DNA of 64,000 nt from CBDCBA01 sp965214125 (GCA_965214125.1 CBDCBA010000032.1:237902-301901); one strand, 5' to 3'. Positions 16,753 through 25,924 are shown, counted from the first letter of the stretch. Made by a program: numbers and translations. The notes: generated by a model not told the origin, from the sequence alone.

Positions 16753-17547
16753 ATGCAGAAGCAGACTCTGGCTGTTGTTGGCTGTGGCAACATGGGCGGG
16801 GCGATCGTGCGCGGCCTGCTGCGCGGCGGGTCGCCGTTCGGGCGGATCGTCGCGTTCAGCCCGAGCGGGCAGGGCATTCCCGCTGGGATCGATCGCGCCG
16901 CAACGGCGACGGAGGCGGCGCGGGTGGGCGACGTCGTGCTGCTGGCGGTCAAGCCGCAGGTGATGCCGAGCGTGCTGGAGGAGATCGGCGGCGAAGCGGC
17001 GGGCAAGCTCTTCGTGAGCGTGGCGGCGGGGACAACATCGGGGGCGATCGAAGCGAAGCTTTCGGGCGGCCGCGTGGTGCGGGCGATGCCCAACACGCCG
17101 ATGCTCGTTGGCAAGGGAGCGGTCGGCCTCGCCAGCGGCGCATCGGCGACGGCCGAGGACATCGAGACGGCAAAACAACTCTTCGGCGACGCGACCATCG
17201 TTGAGGTCAACGAGGCGCAGATCGACGCCGTCACGGCTGTCAGCGGCAGCGGTCCGGCGTACTTCTTCGCGTTCGTCGAGGCCCTCGCGACGGCGGGGGA
17301 GCAGGCCGGGCTATCCGCCGATCATGCAGCCACTCTCGCGCGGCAAACCTGCATCGGCGCCGCCGCGCTGCTGGAACAATCGAACGATTCACCGGGCGTT
17401 CTGCGAAAAAACGTCACCAGCCCCGGCGGCACGACCGCGGCGGCGTTGGCGTCATTCGAGACGGATGACCTCGCCGCGATGGTCGCCCGCGCCGTCGCCG
17501 CCGCCGCGCGACGGGGCCGGGAGCTGTCGGGCGATGGATATTCTTGA
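16753..17547 (+). CDS. proC: Pyrroline-5-carboxylate reductase
   Basis: Last step of proline synthesis, NAD(P)H-dependent. It shows the Rossmann motif VVGCGNMGGAIVRGLL, MPNTPMLVGKGAVGL, the substrate-binding region TAVSGSGPAYFFAF and the family signature TSPGGTTAAALASFE. Length 264 residues is normal. ATG at 16753 follows AAAGGA at about 10-nt spacing. It lies 25 bp after the ABC ATPase gene and may be co-transcribed without functional link. Confidence 0.95.
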   Translation: MQKQTLAVVGCGNMGGAIVRGLLRGGSPFGRIVAFSPSGQGIPAGIDRAATATEAARVGDVVLLAVKPQVMPSVLEEIGGEAAGKLFVSVAAGTTSGAIEAKLSGGRVVRAMPNTPMLVGKGAVGLASGASATAEDIETAKQLFGDATIVEVNEAQIDAVTAVSGSGPAYFFAFVEALATAGEQAGLSADHAATLARQTCIGAAALLEQSNDSPGVLRKNVTSPGGTTAAALASFETDDLAAMVARAVAAAARRGRELSGDGYS

Positions 17548-17599
17548 TCGTTCCCGGATCGAGTTACAACGCAACACGGTTCGAGAGATGGCGCCGAGA

Positions 17600-18526
17600 T
17601 CAATACCGGAACACGAACCCGCCGCCGCCCCAGAGTTGGGTTTCGGCCCGCAGGTCGTCGTCGATGCCATCGGTGTAGTTGAGATACCCCTCGACACTCC
17701 ACTGCCCGTAGCGGCGGCTGAGGTTGAGCAGTTCGTTCAGGTCGTAGCGCAGCGTGGCCCCGACTTGGTAGTGCTGGAAGCCGGCGGCATCCTCCGCGTC
17801 GGCGAGGGCGGCGGAGAAGAGGTCGCCCAGGCCGTCGACATAGGCTACGTGCGCGTTGTATCCGACGTGCAGGCTCGAGTCGCCGACGCGAAAGTCGCGC
17901 CGCAGGCCCCCTTCAACGTACAGGCCCTCGAAGGCGTCGTAGTCGTACGCGGCAAAGACGTACGGGCCGAGGAACGCCCCCTCGTCGCCGCCGAAGGTGG
18001 CGTCGTTGAGCTGGAAATCGAGGTAGACCTCGCTTGTGTCGAGGGCGTCGCGGTCGGGGTAGGTGAAGCTCTGGTGACCGACCGCTAGCTCGAACGGCTC
18101 GAAGTTCCACCGCAAGCCCACGAGCGGGCGGATCACCTGGAAGTTGCTGATGTCGTCCCCTTCGGCGGTGTTGGTGATGATGCGCACGAACGGGTCGGGC
18201 AGGCGGCCCAGGTCGAAGCGCAGCTCGGCGTCGACGCCCACGTTCACCGCGTCCTCGCTCGTCGCCGGCTCGACGGGCTCGATGCCGCGGAAGACGTAGT
18301 CGGTCGCGTAGCGGATGTCGAAGCCGAAGTGGACGGCCCCGTCGTTGAAGCCCGCCCCCGGCGTGCGCAGCGGCGGAGTGCCGTACACGCTCTCGGGCAC
18401 GACATCGAGGCCTGGCACGCGCGGCGCCGGCGCGGGACCGTCAGCATCACTCGACTGGGCGATCGCCGAGGGCGCGGGCAGGGCGAGCAGCGCCGCGAGG
18501 AGGAGGATCGGGCCGTGGAGCGACAT
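17600..18526 (-). CDS. Outer-membrane beta-barrel protein (TorF-like), function unknown
   Basis: A 308-residue protein with an N-terminal signal peptide (about 23 residues, ending near SAIAQS), a short low-complexity linker, then alternating hydrophobic/polar strands typical of a beta barrel. The phrase ATDYVFRGIEP near the barrel start resembles the SDYxFRG motif of TorF/TIGR02001-type proteins, and the chain ends in aromatic GGGFVFRY, a typical barrel-insertion signal. Substrate unknown. It is convergent with proC and upstream of nothing obviously related. Confidence 0.7.
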   Translation of the reverse strand: MSLHGPILLLAALLALPAPSAIAQSSDADGPAPAPRVPGLDVVPESVYGTPPLRTPGAGFNDGAVHFGFDIRYATDYVFRGIEPVEPATSEDAVNVGVDAELRFDLGRLPDPFVRIITNTAEGDDISNFQVIRPLVGLRWNFEPFELAVGHQSFTYPDRDALDTSEVYLDFQLNDATFGGDEGAFLGPYVFAAYDYDAFEGLYVEGGLRRDFRVGDSSLHVGYNAHVAYVDGLGDLFSAALADAEDAAGFQHYQVGATLRYDLNELLNLSRRYGQWSVEGYLNYTDGIDDDLRAETQLWGGGGFVFRY

Positions 18527-18601
18527 CGCCCGTGACCGTACCGACGCCCACCCGCGCGGGCAACAGTTCGACGCCGTCTGCCACGCGGAGCCGGCGCTCG
18601 C

Positions 18602-20116
18602 CTACTTCTCCCGCGTGCCCGGTTCAGCCGCGCGGTCGGGAACACGCAGCGCGACGATCACCAGCACGAGCGCCACGGTCGCCTGAAAGATGACGCCGGG
18701 CCAGGGGTTGGCGTCGACGTTGTTCCAGGCGACGAGCAGCGCGCCGGGGAAGCCAAACGCGCTGATGCCGCTGAGCGGTCGTTCGAGTGTGGCGGTCTCC
18801 CACGCGCCCAGGCTCGCACCGGCAACGACGGGAACGGCCCAGAGGGCGAGGTAGATCCAGAAGTACCCCCACGACGCCCGCAGGCGCGTGAGGATCTGGA
18901 TCAGCGCCCACGCCGTCGCCAACGCCGCCATTACGCAGGCGGCGGTGATCGGCCAGGCGGTGCGGTGCAGCGTGGCGATGGCGGTCAGTTGATCGACGCT
19001 GGCTTCACTTTCGGTTGCGACGCCGACGCTCAGCGTGAGTGTGTCCCAGTCGTCGGGGTCGGCCGCGGGACGCAGCAACACCAGCGGCACCAGCAGCGCC
19101 CCGGCGAGCACTGCGGCGAGCCACGCCGGCAGCTTGGGGCGGTCCTCGTCGGCGGCGGGATCGTCCACGTTGCGGCGCAGGCGAAACGCGAGCGACTGCT
19201 TCTCGGCCGCCAGGATCGGACCGTGGCAAAGCAGGATCAGCAGCGCCAGTGTGGCCGGCAGCGTCATGCCGGGGCGCGGCACAAAGCTGTTGACGTTGAG
19301 CGGGCGCAGGTCGGTTTGCCAGAAGGTGCCCGCAAGCGTGCCGGCGACGACGAGGGCGATCAGCAGCAGCCAGAGCGTGGTGCTGAACGCCGGCCGCTCC
19401 GGCCGCTGCCAGCGACGGCAGGCGGCGGCGAACAGCAGGCGCGCGATCGCCAGGTGCATCGCGATCCCCACCGCGTGGCCGGGCGTCAGGTCGTCGACCG
19501 ACTGAAGGAAGAAGACCGTGCGCCCGCTCGCGGGCGCCGCGAGGACCGCCGCCCACGGAACCGCCGCAAAAATCGCCCCGCCCGTGCCGAAGAAGGCCCC
19601 GACCGCAACGCCCCAAACCCAGCCGATGCCCCCGCCCTTGCCGCCGATGCCGCCGGTCACGTTCAGCATCGCCAGCAGCAGGGCCGTTGTGAAGATCAGC
19701 CCCAGTGCCACGAGCAGCGCCGCCAGATCGTCCCCGCCAGCGGCGTATCCGGCCGTGGCGAAGAGCACCGCGATGCAGACGACGCCCAACACCGGCAGGG
19801 CCGGGCCGATTAGATAGCCCAGCACCGCGCTCGATGGCGACACGGGCATCAGGCGGTGGCTGCGCGCCATGTCGAGCGACGCGTCAAGCTTCAGCGCCGC
19901 CCCGATGCGGCCTCCGGCGACGAAGACGAGCAGGATCGCCGTAATGATCAACAACGGCACGGCGCTTTGCTGCAGCGCTCCCTGCATGCTCCCGCCGTAG
20001 CGGGCGTAGACGCCCAGCGCCGCGAAGGCGAGGATGGCGAAGAGCACGCTCCACCGCAGCATCGCCCGTCCGCCGCCGGCCAGTTGAAAGTGGGCGTAGC
20101 CAATCGCCGGGTTCAT
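18602..20116 (-). CDS. ABC-2-type permease-like multi-pass membrane protein
   Basis: A 504-residue integral membrane protein with about 12 hydrophobic helices and a soluble loop near residues 330-360. The segment ASLDMARSHRLMPVSPSSAVLGY after the second helix resembles the coupling segment of ABC-2 exporters, where the substrate-loaded gene order D-x3-T/S-HRLxPxS is common. It is the best candidate partner for the ATPase at 15741-16727. The transported substrate is unknown. It starts at ATG 20116, 6 bp after the nadK stop, so the two are probably co-transcribed. Confidence 0.6.
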   Translation of the reverse strand: MNPAIGYAHFQLAGGGRAMLRWSVLFAILAFAALGVYARYGGSMQGALQQSAVPLLIITAILLVFVAGGRIGAALKLDASLDMARSHRLMPVSPSSAVLGYLIGPALPVLGVVCIAVLFATAGYAAGGDDLAALLVALGLIFTTALLLAMLNVTGGIGGKGGGIGWVWGVAVGAFFGTGGAIFAAVPWAAVLAAPASGRTVFFLQSVDDLTPGHAVGIAMHLAIARLLFAAACRRWQRPERPAFSTTLWLLLIALVVAGTLAGTFWQTDLRPLNVNSFVPRPGMTLPATLALLILLCHGPILAAEKQSLAFRLRRNVDDPAADEDRPKLPAWLAAVLAGALLVPLVLLRPAADPDDWDTLTLSVGVATESEASVDQLTAIATLHRTAWPITAACVMAALATAWALIQILTRLRASWGYFWIYLALWAVPVVAGASLGAWETATLERPLSGISAFGFPGALLVAWNNVDANPWPGVIFQATVALVLVIVALRVPDRAAEPGTREK

Positions 20117-20122
20117 CGTGGG

Positions 20123-21112
20123 TCAGCCCTCCGAGTGGTCCGAGTCGTCGCTGCCGTCGTCGTTGTACTTGGGACTGCTGGCCCAGTGCAGCTTGTCCGC
20201 CAGCGCCTGCCAGCGGCGGTTCTTGGGGTTCTCGATCAGGATCAAGTCCCGGTCGGCGCGGCGGATCACGATGCGGTCCCCTTTTTTTACGCGCGTGCAG
20301 TCCTGGCCGTCGCAGACGAGCGTGGTGCCGCGATTGACCTCGTTGGCGATCAGCATCACCTTGGCCGTGCTCGGCACGATCACCGGCCGAAAGCTCAGGC
20401 TGTGCGGGGCGATGGGCGTCAGGCAAAAGCCGCTCACCGGCGGGTTCAGGATCGGCCCGCCTGCGCTGACGTTGTACGCCGTGCTGCCGCTGGGCGTGCT
20501 GACAATCATCCCATCGCCGTACACCTTCACGCCAAAGTCGCCGTCGGTGCCGAGCGACAGCTCGATCATGTGAAACGGCGGGCCGGCGTTGATGACGGCG
20601 TCGTTGAGGCTCAGCACGTGGAATCGCCGCCGCGCCGCGACGGCGGCGTCGTCCACCAGATCGCACTCGCTGCCGCTGGGCACGAGACTGACGTCGAGCA
20701 TCTGCCGGCTGCTGATCGGCAGCGACCCGTTGACCAGCGGCTCAAGGTGGTCGGCGACCTCGTCGGGTTGAAAGCTCGCCAGGAATCCCAATCGCCCGTA
20801 GTTGACGCCCATCACCGGGATTTGCCGACCCTGGAGCCGGCGGGCGACGCTCAGCAGCGTGCCGTCGCCGCCGAGCACGAGGATGGCGTGGAGATCGAGG
20901 CGCGTCAGGTCATATCCGCCGGTGGGCACATCCGGCACACGGCCGCGCAGGCGTTGGGTGCGGGCGTCCCGTCCCTCGTCGCGGCCGTGGTTTGGGTCGA
21001 CGCCGACAATTTCCACGCGATCGCCGAAGCGCGAGCGAATCAACTCCACCAGCTCGCCCACCGCCGGGCGAACGTTCATCTTCTTGAGATTGGCAACAAT
21101 GAGCAGGCGCAT
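20123..21112 (-). CDS. nadK: NAD kinase
   Basis: Phosphorylates NAD to NADP. It has the ATP/polyphosphate-binding motif VLGGDGTLLSVARR, then GVNYGRLGFLASF, and the NAD-binding segment TPSGSTAYNVSAGGPILNP. The length of 329 residues is slightly above the bacterial average because of an N-terminal stretch and an acidic C-terminal tail (DDGSDDSDHSEG). ATG at 21112 precedes a canonical N-terminus (MRLLIVANLKK). Confidence 0.95.
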   Translation of the reverse strand: MRLLIVANLKKMNVRPAVGELVELIRSRFGDRVEIVGVDPNHGRDEGRDARTQRLRGRVPDVPTGGYDLTRLDLHAILVLGGDGTLLSVARRLQGRQIPVMGVNYGRLGFLASFQPDEVADHLEPLVNGSLPISSRQMLDVSLVPSGSECDLVDDAAVAARRRFHVLSLNDAVINAGPPFHMIELSLGTDGDFGVKVYGDGMIVSTPSGSTAYNVSAGGPILNPPVSGFCLTPIAPHSLSFRPVIVPSTAKVMLIANEVNRGTTLVCDGQDCTRVKKGDRIVIRRADRDLILIENPKNRRWQALADKLHWASSPKYNDDGSDDSDHSEG

Positions 21113-21198
21113 GCGCGGCAGTGGGGGCGGAGAAGCGGCGCGACCCTATCCGAGCGGGCTGTGCACGACAAACAAATCCTGCCCTGGTCGCTGCGTCG

Positions 21199-22194
21199 CT
21201 AGTCCGCCATTCGCATCGTGATCGAATGAACGGGCTCCCCCGTCAGCGCGTCGCGCAGCTCGACGATGGCGAGGTGCTCGTTCCAGTCAATCGTCAGCGT
21301 GCCGAAGTTGGCGTCCGTCACCAGCGGGCCGGCGCGGTAGCGGTTGGGCTCGTCCTGCGCCCCGCGATTCTGGTTGAGGGCGCTGGCGGTGATCTCCGGC
21401 AGCACACGACTATCGGCGTAGGCGTAAAGGCTCATCTCGCCGCTGTGGCGGTCGCCGCTGAGGACGATGGCGTCGGGCACGTCCTTCAGAAGGTCCAGCA
21501 GGCGCTCGCGCTCGCGGGGGAAGTTGGCCCACTTCTCGAAACGGTGCCCGTCGGCGAGGAGCTGGATGCTCGTGCAGATCACGCGCACCTCCGCCGGCTC
21601 GGTCAGGACCTCCTCCAGCCACGCCCACTGCGCTTCGCCGAGAATGGTCGCCTCGGGCGAGGTGTCGCCGACGTACGTCTTGCGGTCCGCGTCGGGGTCG
21701 CGCTCGAGCGGGCTGCGGAAGGAGCGCGTGTCGAGCAGGACGAACTGCACGCGCCGGCCGTCCGGGCCGAGGGTGACGCTGTCGTAGTTCCCGTCGCGCT
21801 GGCGGCGTGGCGAGTCGGCGGGCTCGCCGAAGAAGTCGAGCATGACCTTCTTGGCGGCATCCTTCAGCAGCCACTCGCGGCCGGCGTCGTTCTTGCCGTA
21901 ATCGTGGTCGTCCCAAATGTAGAGGATGCGGGCCGAGTCGCGCAGCCGCCCGTATCCGGGCATCGCCCCGAGCTTGGCGTACTTGTCGGCCATGGTCTGC
22001 ATGTCGTCGGTGTCGCCGTAGATGTTGTCGCCGAGCCAGACGAAGGTGTCAGGCCGGTACGCGTTGACCTGCTCCCACACCGGCGCCGGACGGTTCTCGC
22101 GCAGGCACGACCCGAAGGCGACCCGCTCGACCGGCGCCTCCGCGGGCGGCGGGGCGACAAGCGACAACAACGCGGCGAGCAACAACGACAGCAT
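21199..22194 (-). CDS. PhoD-like phosphodiesterase/alkaline phosphatase, secreted
   Basis: A 331-residue protein with a Leu/Ala-rich signal peptide (residues 1-18). Metal-binding motifs of the PhoD/calcineurin-like group are present: AFGSCLREN, WLGDNIYGD, IWDDHDYGKND and VLSGDRHSGE. It probably hydrolyses phosphomono- or diesters outside the cytoplasmic membrane. The ATG at 22194 is chosen because it starts the signal peptide; the frame stays open upstream but reads into the divergent gene. It is divergent from the GHMP kinase gene. Confidence 0.88.
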   Translation of the reverse strand: MLSLLLAALLSLVAPPPAEAPVERVAFGSCLRENRPAPVWEQVNAYRPDTFVWLGDNIYGDTDDMQTMADKYAKLGAMPGYGRLRDSARILYIWDDHDYGKNDAGREWLLKDAAKKVMLDFFGEPADSPRRQRDGNYDSVTLGPDGRRVQFVLLDTRSFRSPLERDPDADRKTYVGDTSPEATILGEAQWAWLEEVLTEPAEVRVICTSIQLLADGHRFEKWANFPRERERLLDLLKDVPDAIVLSGDRHSGEMSLYAYADSRVLPEITASALNQNRGAQDEPNRYRAGPLVTDANFGTLTIDWNEHLAIVELRDALTGEPVHSITMRMAD

Positions 22195-22205
22195 GCACCA
22201 ACGGT

Positions 22206-22225
22206 ATCGCGTGAACGTTCGCGAT
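22206..22225. promoter_or_regulatory. Possible operator palindrome between divergent genes
   Basis: ATCGCG-8 nt-CGCGAT lies between the PhoD-like gene and the divergent GHMP kinase gene, inside a wider imperfect repeat (CCAACGGTA...TACCGTTGG). A dyad in a 66-bp divergent spacer could bind a regulator of both genes. No adjacent regulator gene is seen. Confidence 0.3.
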
Positions 22226-22260
22226 GGGTAAACCCGCATGCCGCCCACTACCGTTGGCCC

Positions 22261-23682
22261 GTGGACGTCCTTCGCCTCACCCCGGTGCCAACGCTGCTCG
22301 ACCGCGTGCGCAGCGAGCTCACGGCGGCGTTTGTTCCGGAGCGCCCGATCCGCGTCGCCCGCGCGCCCGGCCGACTCGACATCATGGGCGGCATCGCCGA
22401 CTACACCGGCAGCCTTGTGCTTGAAATGCCCCTCGGCGTCGCCGCGGCCGTCGCGTTGCAGGAGCGTGACGACGACCGGCTCGGCGTCTTCAGCTTCAAC
22501 CTGCTTGACGAGCACTTGCCGTTTCGCCTTGAGGTGCCCGTTGCGTCGCTCGCGCGGCCGCTGGATGCGTTGCGTCGCGATTTCGCCGCCCCCGGCCGCG
22601 CGTGGGCGGGCTACCTGCTCGGGCCGCTGGCGATTCTGCACGACGAAGGCCTGCTCGACCTGACGAAGATCAAGAACGGCCTGAACCTCGCCGTCCTCAG
22701 CACCGTTCCCATCGGCAGCGGCGTGAGCAGCTCGGCCGCGCTGGAAGTCGCGACCATGAACGCCCTCGTCACCCACTTCCAGATCGACCTCGACCCGCTG
22801 CGCCTGGCCGTCCTCTGCCAGCGGGCGGAGAACGAGATCGTCGGCGCCCCTTGCGGCGTGATGGACCAGATCGCCAGCCACCTCGGCCAAAGTGGCGAAA
22901 TGCTCCGCATGCGCTGTCAGCCGCACGACCTGCTAAATCCGCTGCCGTTTCCGCCGGGTGTGAAGGGGATTGGCATCCACACGAACGTCCGGCACAGCGT
23001 CGGCGGCGGGGCGTACGGCCGCACGCGGGCGGCGGCGTTCATGGGCCACGCGCTGATCCTCGCCGACATCAAACGCCGCGCCGCCGAGAGCCACAAGGCG
23101 ATGAAGCGCGACCCGTTCGGCGGCTACCTCGCCAACCTCGACCCCGCCGACTACAAGACGCTGTTCCGCCCCACGCTGCCCGAATCGCTCACCGGCGAGC
23201 AGTTCCAGCAGGCCCACGGCGACCACGGCGACGCCGCCACCACGCTGGAGCCCGACCGCGTCTACCGCGTGCAGGCCGCCTGCGATCACCACGTCCTCGA
23301 GGCCCAGCGCGTCCGCCGCTTCGCCGACTTTCTGGAGCGCATCGAAGAAATCGGCCGAGAGAAGGCCCTGCGCTCCGCCGGACATCTGATGTACGCCAGC
23401 CACAAAAGCTACACCGCCAACGCCGGCCTGGGCGCAGCGGAGGCTGACGTGGTCGTCGAGCTCGTCAAGCAACGCGAGGCAAGCGGGCTATACGGCGCCC
23501 GCATCACCGGTGGCGGCGGCGGAGGCACCGTCGCCATCCTGATGAACGACACGACCACCGCCGACGCCGCCGTTGCGGACCTGCGCCGGGAGTACGAGTC
23601 GCGCACCAGTTTGATCCCCACGCTCCTGGCCGACAGCTCCCCTGGGGCCGCGCACGCAGGCACGGCCGCGGTCGGGGCGTAG
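22261..23682 (+). CDS. GHMP sugar kinase, L-arabinokinase/galactokinase-like
   Basis: A 473-residue GHMP kinase. The N-terminal substrate motif reads RAPGRLDIMGGIADYTG, the ATP-binding motif is IGSGVSSSAALEVATM, and a C-terminal GGGGGGTVAIL follows. MGGIADY (rather than GEHTDY), APCGVMDQ and GIHTNVRHSVGG match plant L-arabinokinase (ARA1) and its bacterial relatives more closely than classical GalK. It likely phosphorylates a free sugar at C1 for salvage into nucleotide sugars. Start GTG at 22261; the frame stays open upstream, but that region lies over the divergent phosphatase gene. rodA follows 46 bp downstream. Confidence 0.8.
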   Translation: MDVLRLTPVPTLLDRVRSELTAAFVPERPIRVARAPGRLDIMGGIADYTGSLVLEMPLGVAAAVALQERDDDRLGVFSFNLLDEHLPFRLEVPVASLARPLDALRRDFAAPGRAWAGYLLGPLAILHDEGLLDLTKIKNGLNLAVLSTVPIGSGVSSSAALEVATMNALVTHFQIDLDPLRLAVLCQRAENEIVGAPCGVMDQIASHLGQSGEMLRMRCQPHDLLNPLPFPPGVKGIGIHTNVRHSVGGGAYGRTRAAAFMGHALILADIKRRAAESHKAMKRDPFGGYLANLDPADYKTLFRPTLPESLTGEQFQQAHGDHGDAATTLEPDRVYRVQAACDHHVLEAQRVRRFADFLERIEEIGREKALRSAGHLMYASHKSYTANAGLGAAEADVVVELVKQREASGLYGARITGGGGGGTVAILMNDTTTADAAVADLRREYESRTSLIPTLLADSSPGAAHAGTAAVGA

Positions 23683-23728
23683 CGCGGACCAAACACGCCG
23701 TGGCTGCCCGGCGTATCGTCCAGCAGGC

Positions 23729-24940
23729 ATGGAGGCCTCCTTTGTCACCGATTCCCTGCGCCGCCACGCCACGAGCATGTGGCGGCAGCTCGCGCTGGCC
23801 AGCAACTGGCCGCTGCTGGCGGCCGTTGCGGCGCTGTCGGGCGTGGGATTGCTCACCATCGGCAGTGTCGAGCCGGCCGTCGCCAAGACACAGGCCCTCT
23901 ACCTCGTCATCGGCTTCGCGGCGATGACCGTCTTCCAGGCCGCCAACTACGCGACGCTCGGCCGGGTGGCGTGGCCGTTCTACTTCCTGTCGCTCGGCCT
24001 GGTCCTCTTGACGGTCTTGTTTGCGGGGATGGACTTCAAAGTGTTCAGCGTCCCGCGCATCAACGGCGCCAACAACTGGATCCGGATCGGCCCGGCCAGC
24101 ATCCAGCCGGCGGAACTGATGAAGATCAGCTTCATTATGCTCCTGGCGCGCTACCTGCGCTTCCGGGAAAGCCAGCGCAGCATCAAGGGGCTGCTGATCC
24201 CGATGGGCCTGGCGGCCGTGCCGATGGCGTTGATCCTCAAGCAGCCGGATTTGGGTACCTGTCTCGTCTTTCTCCCCACGACCGCCGCCATGCTCTTCGT
24301 GGCCGGGGCGAAGCTCAAGCACTTCGCGATGGTCGGCGGGATCGGCCTAGTCCTAGCGCCCCTGCTCTGGCTCAGCGGCCAGCCGGCGGTGCCCCTGCTC
24401 AAGCACGGGCCCGACCTCGTCAAGCAGTACCAGCGCGACCGCGTCCACGCGATGTTCAAGAATGACGAGAACACGCTCAAGGGCACCGGCTATCAGCAAC
24501 ACTTCGGCCTCGCCGCCATGGGCAGCGGCGGCCTGACGGGCAAGGGCGCCGGCAACGTGCCGGTGGGCCAGAAGGTGCCCGAAAGCCAGAACGACATGAT
24601 CTTCGTGGTGGTGGGCGAGCAGTTCGGCTTCCTCGGCAGCCTGGTGGTGCTGGCGGCCTACGTGGTGCTGTTCGTCGCCGCGATGGAGGTGGCGATGAAC
24701 ACGAAGGAACCCTTCGGCCGATTAGTCGCCGTCGGCATCACCGCGGCATTGGCGGGCCAGACGTTCGTGAACCTCTGCGTTGCGATGAAGCTGATGCCGG
24801 TCACGGGCGTGACGCTCCCCTTCATCAGCAGCGGCGGCAGCAGCCTGATCGCCAGCTTCATGGCCGTCGGCTTGCTCCTGAACATCGGCCAACACCGACC
24901 GTTCTTGCTGTACCGGGAGGCGTTCAGCTTCGGGCGGTAG
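23729..24940 (+). CDS. rodA: Cell-shape SEDS glycosyltransferase RodA
   Basis: A 403-residue SEDS-family protein that polymerises lipid II during elongation. About ten membrane helices are seen, plus RINGANNWIRIGPASIQPAE, the catalytic-site Asp in LKQPDLGTCLVF, the extracellular segment PESQNDMIFVVVGEQFG, and PFISSGGSSLIASF. The GANNWI and QPDLGT motifs match RodA better than FtsW. ATG at 23729. Many Planctomycetes lack parts of the classical division machinery, so the gene is informative for lineage. Confidence 0.92.
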   Translation: MEASFVTDSLRRHATSMWRQLALASNWPLLAAVAALSGVGLLTIGSVEPAVAKTQALYLVIGFAAMTVFQAANYATLGRVAWPFYFLSLGLVLLTVLFAGMDFKVFSVPRINGANNWIRIGPASIQPAELMKISFIMLLARYLRFRESQRSIKGLLIPMGLAAVPMALILKQPDLGTCLVFLPTTAAMLFVAGAKLKHFAMVGGIGLVLAPLLWLSGQPAVPLLKHGPDLVKQYQRDRVHAMFKNDENTLKGTGYQQHFGLAAMGSGGLTGKGAGNVPVGQKVPESQNDMIFVVVGEQFGFLGSLVVLAAYVVLFVAAMEVAMNTKEPFGRLVAVGITAALAGQTFVNLCVAMKLMPVTGVTLPFISSGGSSLIASFMAVGLLLNIGQHRPFLLYREAFSFGR

Positions 24941-24987
24941 ACCGTGGTCCTACCGAGGCGGCGGCGGGGGAAGCTGCTAATGCTCCT

Positions 24988-25035
24988 GCCCAGATTTCTC
25001 TTGCTCGAATATCGCCCGAAGGCGATAATCTGGGC
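24988..25035 (+). promoter_or_regulatory. Predicted sigma-70-type promoter inside an inverted repeat, upstream of higBA
   Basis: TTGCTC (25001-25006) and GATAAT (25024-25029) are separated by 17 nt. Both lie within GCCCAGATT (24988-24996) ... AATCTGGGC (25027-25035), with an inner ATCGCC-cgaa-GGCGAT. The toxin start is 35 bp downstream of the right arm. An operator overlapping the promoter is what autoregulation by HigA would require. Confidence 0.55.
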
Positions 25036-25069
25036 GCGAGCCACGAGCAGGCGCGTTTAGAAAGGGGTC

Positions 25070-25453
25070 ATGCCACAGACAAACGTCTACTTTTACGAGG
25101 AAGCCGAGGACGACGTGCCGGTGCAGGACTGGCTGCGCGAGCTTGACCGGCGGGACGCGCGGGCGGCCAGGAAGTGCCAGCGGGCCATTCAGCGGCTCGA
25201 AGCGATGGGCCACGAGCTACGCAGGCCCCAGGCCGCGCCGCTGCGGGACGGCATCCACGAGCTGCGGGTGAGGGAGGGCCGGGTGAACTACCGGGTGCTC
25301 TACTTTTTCCACGGCAAGGACGTGGCCCTGCTGGCCCACGGGCTGACCAAGGAGCGCGAGGTGCCGCCCGCCGACATCGACCGGGCGATAGCCCGCAAAG
25401 AGCGGTACGCGGCCGACCCGGAGAACCACCGGCTTGATTTAGATGGAGGATGA
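25070..25453 (+). CDS. higB: HigB/RelE-family toxin
   Basis: A 127-residue RelE-superfamily protein of the phage Gp49/HigB type, predicted to cut mRNA at the ribosome. Conserved core segments are seen: LRRPQAAPLRDGIHELRV, REGRVNYRVLYFFHGKDV and ALLAHGLTKEREVPPADI. The start at 25070 is preceded by AAAGGGG. Toxin before antitoxin is the usual higBA order, and the antitoxin gene begins 4 bp after the stop. Confidence 0.88.
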   Translation: MPQTNVYFYEEAEDDVPVQDWLRELDRRDARAARKCQRAIQRLEAMGHELRRPQAAPLRDGIHELRVREGRVNYRVLYFFHGKDVALLAHGLTKEREVPPADIDRAIARKERYAADPENHRLDLDGG

Positions 25454-25457
25454 AACG

Positions 25458-25796
25458 ATGAGCGAAGTGAAGACCAGCACGAAGAAGCGCGGCACGCCAG
25501 CCGGCAAGGTCATGGACCGGATGTTCGGCACCAGCCCGGAACGGCAGGCCGAGCTCGAGCAGATCGGCTACGAGATGGACGTGGCCCAGATGATCTACGA
25601 CCTGCGGAAAGAGGCGGGACTGACCCAAACCCAGCTCGCCGACCGCATTGGCACCCAGCAGAGCGTCATCAGCGACCTGGAGGCCGCCGACTACGAGGGG
25701 CACACCATGCCGATGCTGCGGCGGATCGCCAAGGCCCTGGGCAAGGTGGTGCAACTGCGGTTCGTCGACGAGCCGCAAACCAACGAAGCCGCCTGA
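25458..25796 (+). CDS. higA: HigA-type HTH antitoxin
   Basis: A 112-residue XRE-family protein. The helix-turn-helix spans about residues 50-100 (IYDLRKEAGLTQTQLADRIG, then TQQSVISDLE), as in HigA/HipB-like antitoxins. The N-terminal ~35 residues are Lys/Thr rich. The ATG at 25458 is chosen over 25443 because GGAGGA lies 8 nt upstream. It should neutralise HigB and repress the promoter at 24988-25035. Confidence 0.88.
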   Translation: MSEVKTSTKKRGTPAGKVMDRMFGTSPERQAELEQIGYEMDVAQMIYDLRKEAGLTQTQLADRIGTQQSVISDLEAADYEGHTMPMLRRIAKALGKVVQLRFVDEPQTNEAA

Positions 25797-25924
25797 GCCG
25801 CCGGGCGTCAGGCGTCAGGCGACCGAATCATCAGCTACGGCGGATGGCGGTGACGAGGAGCACACCGAGCGTGGCGAAGGGTTCGTCGTCGAAGCCGATG
25901 GTGAACAAGCGATACGATGTGAGC

